A stretch of DNA of 20,176 bases from an uncultured Desulfobulbaceae bacterium (lineage in GTDB: Bacteria; Desulfobacterota; Desulfobulbia; Desulfobulbales; Desulfobulbaceae). Where the stretch lies: contig CALZIH010000014.1 in assembly GCA_945787305.1 (NCBI GenBank), positions 1-20,176 on the forward strand, read 5' to 3'. The position numbers and the translations under genes were made by a program. Position 1 is the stretch's first letter, and every line of letters starts with the position of its first letter. This document shows positions 15,422-20,176 of the stretch, piece by piece. Below the pieces are notes generated by a model, which was not told where the DNA came from, did not search any database, and saw only the letters and a program-made list of their open reading frames with translations.

Positions 15422-17320
15422 ATGGGGTATTCCGTTCTTCTCATAGATGACGAACCGAACTTCTGCACCAGCCTGAAAATGTTGCTCGGTGCCGACAATT
15501 ACAGTATTGAAATTGCCCATTCCGGCCAGGAAGCACTTTTCCACCTTGAAAAAAACCAATACGACGCTGTTCTTCTTGACCTTGGTCTTCCCGATATCAG
15601 CGGACTCAAGCTGGCTAAAATCCTCAAAGAAAAATACCCCGATACCGTTGTCATCATCCTTACCGGTCTTGCAACCCTTGAAAACGCCATAGACTCATTG
15701 CGCGGCGGGGTCTATGATTACCTGAGAAAACCTTTTGATCCTGAACAATTGCTCCGGACTCTTGCTCGCGGCATAGAACATAAACAGCTGGAGCGACGAC
15801 TGCATAACAGTGAAAAACGATTTCGTCAGCTTGCCAGAGCAACCTGGGAAGGTATCATCATCTACGAAGCGGGAAACCTGCTGCAGGCAAACAGCCAGCT
15901 TTGTGCAATGTTTGGATACGAGGAAAGGGATCTTATCGGAAACCAGATCTTCGACGTGTTACTGGATCGAAATTCTATCCGCGCCATCCATCTCCAATCC
16001 GGACCGGAAACCATCGGGCCATTCGAGGCTATCGGTATCCGCAAGGATAAAAGTCGCTTTCCCGTAGAAATACGAGTCAAGAAAATTGATTACTCCGGCC
16101 GATCCGCTCAAGTTGCCGCAATTCGCGACGTAACGACCAGTCGAAAGGCCATGGAAAAGCAGCTTGCGCTGCAAGAGAAACTTGCTGATGCAAAACGCAT
16201 GGAGGCCCTGGGCCTGATGGCAGGATCGGTTGCCCATGACCTCAACAATATCATGGCCGGCATTATAACATACCCGGAATTACTCCTGATGGACCTGGCA
16301 GAGGACTTCACCTACCGTGATGAGATCAAAATGATCCGTGATGCCGGTAAGCGGGCTGCAGCTGTTGTCAGCGACCTCTTGACCGTTGCCCGGGGAGCAA
16401 GCTGCAAAAAAGAGATCCACAACTTCAACGTCCTTGTTTCGGGTTACGTCAACTCTGTTGAGTGTAAAGAAATCTGCTCACGTTATCCGGGCCTGAAAAT
16501 CACCTCGGAAATGGACAGCCAGCTCCTTAACACATCCTGTTCTGCCGTCCATATCACCAAGTCAATCATGAATCTGGTCAATAACGCTGCCGAAGCCATT
16601 GGAGAGAACGGCAGAATCACGATCAGGACCAGTAACTGTTATGTGGAATCGCCGATTGAAGGATACGAAAGAATAGAAGTTGGTGAATACGTCTTGCTCC
16701 AGATAGAGGACGATGGACACGGAATTTCCCCGCAGGATCTTCCTCATATTTTCGATCCATTTTACAGCAAAAAAGTCCTGGGGCGCAGTGGAACCGGATT
16801 AGGGTTGGCTGTGGTTTGGAACACCGTCCATGACCACGGTGGATACTTTGACCTCAAGAGCAGTGAACGTGGAAGCACGTTTTTCCTCTATTTCCCGGTC
16901 AGCCATGAGGAAACAAGGGGAATTATCCAGGTACCGTCCATGGATAAATGCTTGGGACGTGGTGAGCGGATTCTGGTTGTTGATGACCAGAAAAGTCAGC
17001 GTGAAATAGCTCAACGGCTACTTGCCCGACTCGGTTATGACGTGCACACTGTAGGCAGTGGAGAAGAGGCTGTTGAGTTTGTCAAAGAAGAAGCGTTTGA
17101 CCTGGTGATGCTCGACATGATAATGGATCCCGGCATTAACGGATGCGAGACCTATAAACGTATAAAACAGTATTCACCTGGCCAGAAGGCCATCATCGCG
17201 TCCGGCTACTCAAGTGCAATTGATATTGCGAAAGCAAAAGAGCTCGGTATAAATTACTTCATTAAAAAGCCTTATTCTCTCCATGATCTCAGTCAGACCC
17301 TGAGACTTGAAATTTCCTGA
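15422..17320 (+). CDS. REC-PAS-histidine kinase-REC hybrid sensor
   Basis: Encodes 632 residues and no membrane segment. Domains in order: receiver 1 (3-118; D9/D10, phospho-acceptor D53, K103); PAS (about 130-245; FRQLARATWEGI, FGYEERDLIG, ending AAIRDVTTSRKAME); kinase with H-box GSVAHDLNNIMAGI (H272), N-box NLVNNAAEAI (N388), G1 EDDGHGI, F region FDPFYSK, G2 GTGLGLAVV (457-465); receiver 2 (516-632; D521/D522, D565, K616). Both receivers keep all key residues. The N-terminal receiver lets another kinase feed in, and the C-terminal receiver is the usual intramolecular acceptor. No phosphotransfer (HPt) domain or DNA-binding output is encoded here, so the final target is elsewhere or output is by protein contact. 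The start at 15422 puts the receiver strand at residue 4; the ribosome binding site is weak. Confidence 0.92.
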   Translation: MGYSVLLIDDEPNFCTSLKMLLGADNYSIEIAHSGQEALFHLEKNQYDAVLLDLGLPDISGLKLAKILKEKYPDTVVIILTGLATLENAIDSLRGGVYDYLRKPFDPEQLLRTLARGIEHKQLERRLHNSEKRFRQLARATWEGIIIYEAGNLLQANSQLCAMFGYEERDLIGNQIFDVLLDRNSIRAIHLQSGPETIGPFEAIGIRKDKSRFPVEIRVKKIDYSGRSAQVAAIRDVTTSRKAMEKQLALQEKLADAKRMEALGLMAGSVAHDLNNIMAGIITYPELLLMDLAEDFTYRDEIKMIRDAGKRAAAVVSDLLTVARGASCKKEIHNFNVLVSGYVNSVECKEICSRYPGLKITSEMDSQLLNTSCSAVHITKSIMNLVNNAAEAIGENGRITIRTSNCYVESPIEGYERIEVGEYVLLQIEDDGHGISPQDLPHIFDPFYSKKVLGRSGTGLGLAVVWNTVHDHGGYFDLKSSERGSTFFLYFPVSHEETRGIIQVPSMDKCLGRGERILVVDDQKSQREIAQRLLARLGYDVHTVGSGEEAVEFVKEEAFDLVMLDMIMDPGINGCETYKRIKQYSPGQKAIIASGYSSAIDIAKAKELGINYFIKKPYSLHDLSQTLRLEIS

Positions 17321-17425
17321 ACGCTCCTTTACTTTTCATTTTTCAGTCTTAATTTAAATGCTGCCAGCGTCCTGAAGGTTAAGCAGCCGACAGGTCACAC
17401 CTTTGCCGTTTTTCGGAGACTCTTT

Positions 17426-19285
17426 GTGAAAAAAGTATTAACCGCTCTTGCCGTCCTCTGTACATGGGGCTGGAAAGCTCTTAGTAGCGGAGCAACCGTC
17501 GCTATAAATCTCGTTTTTCTCATCTCAATTGTAATCTTTGTCAGCTTGTTCTTTTTTCATCCGGCAACAAAGGTTCCCAATGGTGCGGCACTCCTTCTTG
17601 CCCCTGAAGGTAATATAGTCGAACAACGTTCCGCCATGGATCCCATGGCCAGAGTGATCAATAAACTTGCCGGTGGATCTGTCCACGAAGAGACACCACT
17701 GCAGGATATCCTTGATGCTATTCAGGCCGCTTCCATGGATGATCGTATAAAAATGTTGGTTGTTTCACCTTCTCGGCTTAAAAATGCCGGATTTAACCAA
17801 TTGCGTGACATCGGCCTGGCCATTGAGCGATTCAAGGACAGCGGCAAAATTGTCATTTCCGCCGACAATGCGTACAGTCAAGGCCAATACTATCTTTCCG
17901 CCTATGCCGACGAGGTCTACTTGAACCCGATGGGCAAGATTGACCTTCATGGACTTGGCGTTTTCAGACTGTACTTCAAAGAGTTACTAAATAAACTTGA
18001 CGTTCAGTTTCATGTTTTCCGGGTGGGGACTTTTAAGTCGGCTCTTGAGCCTTTCCTGCGCGACAACATGTCGCCTGCTGCGAAAGAGGCGAATCAACAG
18101 TGGCTCACACAGCTCTGGACAACCTTTTGTCAGGACATAGGAAAACAACGGGGCCTGACTGTCGAGATCATTAACAATTTCATCGACACGCTGGATGTTT
18201 CCATGCAGAAAGCCAACGGTGACGGGGCTCTCATGGCCTTAAATTCGGGCCTTATAGACGGAATCAAAACCCATCGACAACTTGAAGACTATCTCAGCAG
18301 CATCGTGGGAAGAGAAGAAGATGGAACTGGATTCAAACATATATCGCTGTATAATTACCTGCAGACAATTACCCCCTCCTACTCTAATCGGGATGCAGAC
18401 AGCCCTGCTGTCGGTATCATTGTCGCTGAGGGTGATATTGTTTCCGGAGAGGGGAGTGTTGGCCAGATCGGGGCGGATGTGCTTCTTCAGCAAATAGAGC
18501 AGGCCCGTCAGGACAAGAACATAAAAGCCGTTGTCCTGCGCATCGACAGTGGTGGTGGCAGCGCCTTTGCCTCTGAACTCATCCGGCAGGAACTGCTTCT
18601 TACTCGTGAGGCCGGAAAACCCGTCGTTGTTTCCATGGGCTCTCTCGCAGCCTCTGGAGCATACTGGCTTTCCGCAGATGCGGATGCAATCCTGGCCTCT
18701 CCGGTTACCTTGACCGGTTCCATTGGCATATTCGGCGCATTACCTACCTTTGAAAAATCACTGGCACGCGCTGGAGTGTATAATGACGGCATAGGAACGA
18801 CATCCATTGCCAGCGGCCTTTCTCCCACAAGAAAGCTCGCCCCCACCCTCTCCAGGGTTCTCCAGCTCAGTGTCGAGCAAGGGTACCGACAGTTTATTTC
18901 CATAGTCGCCGAGGGAAGGAAACTACCCATCTCCCGCGTAGAAGAGGTCGCCGAAGGAAGAGTATGGGACGGAAAAACAGCAATGGCAATAGGACTTGTC
19001 GATGACACCGGTTCACTGCAAGACGCCGTTGCCCGAGCCGCTGAACTGGCAGGCCTGGAGATAGCTAACGGAATATACATCGACACCCCCACTCCCTTGC
19101 TCAGTCGGCTGCAGCAACTCGGCACCGCGACACTCAAGACCATGCAGAAAAAACAGCCATTTCCTTCGGCTTTACAGGTGCTGATGGAGCAAACCAGACT
19201 CCCGTTAAGCTTTCTTTACCAACAGCCTGACCCGGCAAACCTATACACCCATAGCCTGCTTTTTCCTGCGACAATTGATTTTTAA
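17426..19285 (+). CDS. sppA: Signal peptide peptidase SppA, long (67-kDa) type
   Basis: Encodes 619 residues, about the length of E. coli SppA (618), with two S49 peptidase repeats. A membrane anchor lies at about 24-45. The N-terminal repeat supplies the general base K204 in RVGTFKSALEPF, and the C-terminal repeat the nucleophile S410 in SLAASGAYWL; these match K209 and S409 of the E. coli enzyme. LRIDSGGGSAFASE (371-384) and TLTGSIGIFG (428-437) are the other S49 hallmarks. The enzyme degrades remnant signal peptides at the periplasmic face of the inner membrane. The start is GTG at 17426, supported by GGAG seven bases upstream and by the MKKVL N-terminus. It is separated by about 100 bases on each side and appears to be its own transcription unit. 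Confidence 0.95.
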   Translation: MKKVLTALAVLCTWGWKALSSGATVAINLVFLISIVIFVSLFFFHPATKVPNGAALLLAPEGNIVEQRSAMDPMARVINKLAGGSVHEETPLQDILDAIQAASMDDRIKMLVVSPSRLKNAGFNQLRDIGLAIERFKDSGKIVISADNAYSQGQYYLSAYADEVYLNPMGKIDLHGLGVFRLYFKELLNKLDVQFHVFRVGTFKSALEPFLRDNMSPAAKEANQQWLTQLWTTFCQDIGKQRGLTVEIINNFIDTLDVSMQKANGDGALMALNSGLIDGIKTHRQLEDYLSSIVGREEDGTGFKHISLYNYLQTITPSYSNRDADSPAVGIIVAEGDIVSGEGSVGQIGADVLLQQIEQARQDKNIKAVVLRIDSGGGSAFASELIRQELLLTREAGKPVVVSMGSLAASGAYWLSADADAILASPVTLTGSIGIFGALPTFEKSLARAGVYNDGIGTTSIASGLSPTRKLAPTLSRVLQLSVEQGYRQFISIVAEGRKLPISRVEEVAEGRVWDGKTAMAIGLVDDTGSLQDAVARAAELAGLEIANGIYIDTPTPLLSRLQQLGTATLKTMQKKQPFPSALQVLMEQTRLPLSFLYQQPDPANLYTHSLLFPATIDF

Positions 19286-19381
19286 ACAGCGCCCTGGTAT
19301 ATATTTATTTTCAAACAACAATTACAAACCGCTTGTCGGTTAGAACGTTCTCTACATCCTGATCTGAAACGGAGATGTATT

Positions 19382-20176
19382 ATGCGACAGATGTTAACGC
19401 TTATCATCCTTGTAAGCTCTGCGTTGTTATCATTCCAGCCGACCATGGCAAGTGAGCCGCTGATCGTTACTGGAAATCCGGAAGCTCCTCCCGTTGTCTG
19501 GGAAAAAACAGGCAAGCTGGTCGGTGTCGGCCCCGAGGTTGCGACCCGCATCCTTGACAGCCTCCAGGTACCTTTCATCATCAAGCCCACCGGTAAATGG
19601 GAGCAGGTTCAGGAAAACGCCAAGAACGGTAGCGTTGATATGATTGTGTCCGCTTATGACAATACAACACGAAGACAGTACATGGAGTACTCGGTTCCTT
19701 ATCTGAAAAGTCCGGTTATCATTGTCGTCAAAAAAGGCAAAGGCTTTCCCTTCACCTCGTGGAAGAGCCTTGTCGGCAAAAAAGGTGTAGCCAATACCGG
19801 AGAAAGCTTTGGTAACGAGTTCGACGCCTTCATCAAAGAAAAACTTAACGTAACCTACGTCCCCTACCAACGGGCCTTTGAGATGATGGAACTGGATACC
19901 GTCGACTATGCCATCGTCGACCTCTATCCGGCAATCATTTACTCAAAGCTACTCAATGCCGAGGACAAGGTTGAATTTCTCGACACCCCGGCAACCATGC
20001 AGCATTTTCATATAACCATATCAAAAAAATCTCCATACCGTACCCTGTTGCCGAAGATAAATGCGCAGATCGAACAGATGAAGAAAGAAGGAGTTTTTAA
20101 AAAACTTGCAAAAGAACAGTATACAAGCTGGCATAAAACGTTCAGGGATCGGCAACGTTTTTTTGCCAAATCACAG
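19382..20176 (+). CDS. Periplasmic family-3 solute-binding protein, 3' end outside the window
   Basis: The frame is open for 265 codons from ATG 19382 to the last base, with no stop, so the gene is cut by the window edge. GGAG lies seven bases before the start. A signal peptide (1-23, hydrophobic LTLIILVSSALLSF, cleavage near TMA-SEP) is followed by a family-3 (amino-acid-type) binding fold: LIVTGNPEAPPVVWEK, LVGVGPEVATRIL, the GSVDMIVSAYDNTTRRQYMEYS ligand-loop region (about 86-107, including the usual arginine), then VDYAIVDLYPAII and the closing EGVFKKLAKEQY near residue 250. By residue 265 the binding domain is nearly complete, so the gene either stops shortly or continues into a fused signalling domain. 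No ABC permease or ATPase lies in the window. The ligand cannot be read from the sequence. Confidence 0.87.
   Translation, partial: MRQMLTLIILVSSALLSFQPTMASEPLIVTGNPEAPPVVWEKTGKLVGVGPEVATRILDSLQVPFIIKPTGKWEQVQENAKNGSVDMIVSAYDNTTRRQYMEYSVPYLKSPVIIVVKKGKGFPFTSWKSLVGKKGVANTGESFGNEFDAFIKEKLNVTYVPYQRAFEMMELDTVDYAIVDLYPAIIYSKLLNAEDKVEFLDTPATMQHFHITISKKSPYRTLLPKINAQIEQMKKEGVFKKLAKEQYTSWHKTFRDRQRFFAKSQ

Noticed and set aside
17362..17394. GCTGC...GCAGC inverted repeat between the hybrid kinase gene and sppA
   Set aside because: Five-base arms with a long loop and no following T-run; not a credible terminator or operator.
18508..19143. 211-codon open frame on the minus strand inside sppA
   Set aside because: It lies wholly opposite a complete SppA with catalytic residues; the product is Ser/Ala/Pro-rich without recognisable motifs, as expected for an antisense shadow.
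19327..19341. AACCG-CTTGT-CGGTT hairpin after sppA as a terminator
   Set aside because: The stem is only five pairs and no T-run follows.
19342..19351. Perfect 10-base palindrome AGAACGTTCT before the binding-protein gene
   Set aside because: A 5+5 palindrome is expected about twenty times in 20 kb by chance, and nothing else supports it as an operator.
19430..19870. 146-codon minus-strand open frame opposite the binding protein
   Set aside because: The plus strand encodes a signal peptide and a clear family-3 binding fold preceded by a ribosome binding site; the antisense frame is a shadow.

Overview
The window is 20.2 kb of a moderate-GC bacterial chromosome. It is densely packed, with 14 protein genes and no visible tRNA, rRNA, CRISPR array or insertion sequence. 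Gene content (complete moxR-bat operon, cytosolic multidomain sensor kinases, an HDOD-kinase fusion, SppA, a solitary periplasmic binding protein) fits a Gram-negative, probably anaerobic member of the Desulfobacterota (old Deltaproteobacteria). This placement is an inference from gene content, not from a marker gene.

Region 1 (1-2137): a two-component pair. An OmpR-family response regulator very close to the CusR/CopR metal-response subfamily overlaps its membrane histidine kinase.

Region 2 (2138-10817): a seven-gene moxR-bat operon on the same strand: MoxR AAA+ ATPase, DUF58 protein, DUF4381-like membrane protein, BatA (VWA), a BatB-BatC fusion (VWA plus TPR), BatD, and BatE (TPR plus SH3-like). 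Most joints are ATGA or TAATG overlaps, so translation is probably coupled. MoxR proteins are thought to remodel or activate VWA proteins; here the VWA, TPR and BatD proteins would form an inner-membrane/periplasmic assembly whose role is linked in the literature to envelope stress and aerotolerance. A palindrome upstream of moxR (2253-2268) matches the layout of the E. coli CusR box, which suggests that the adjacent two-component pair controls the operon.

Region 3 (10851-12595, minus strand): methylthioribose-1-phosphate isomerase (mtnA) followed, with a one-base overlap, by a FucA-like class II aldolase. This pairing is the signature of the DHAP shunt for salvaging 5'-deoxyadenosine/methylthioadenosine by-products of SAM enzymes, rather than the classical MtnB route.

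Region 4 (12596-17320): a 521-base gap without a convincing gene, then two cytosolic sensor kinases in tandem: HDOD-(GAF-like)-histidine kinase, and REC-PAS-histidine kinase-REC. The second has an orphan N-terminal receiver and could accept phosphate from the first.

Region 5 (17426-20176): the long (67-kDa-type) signal peptide peptidase SppA, then a periplasmic family-3 solute-binding protein that runs off the right edge while still in frame.
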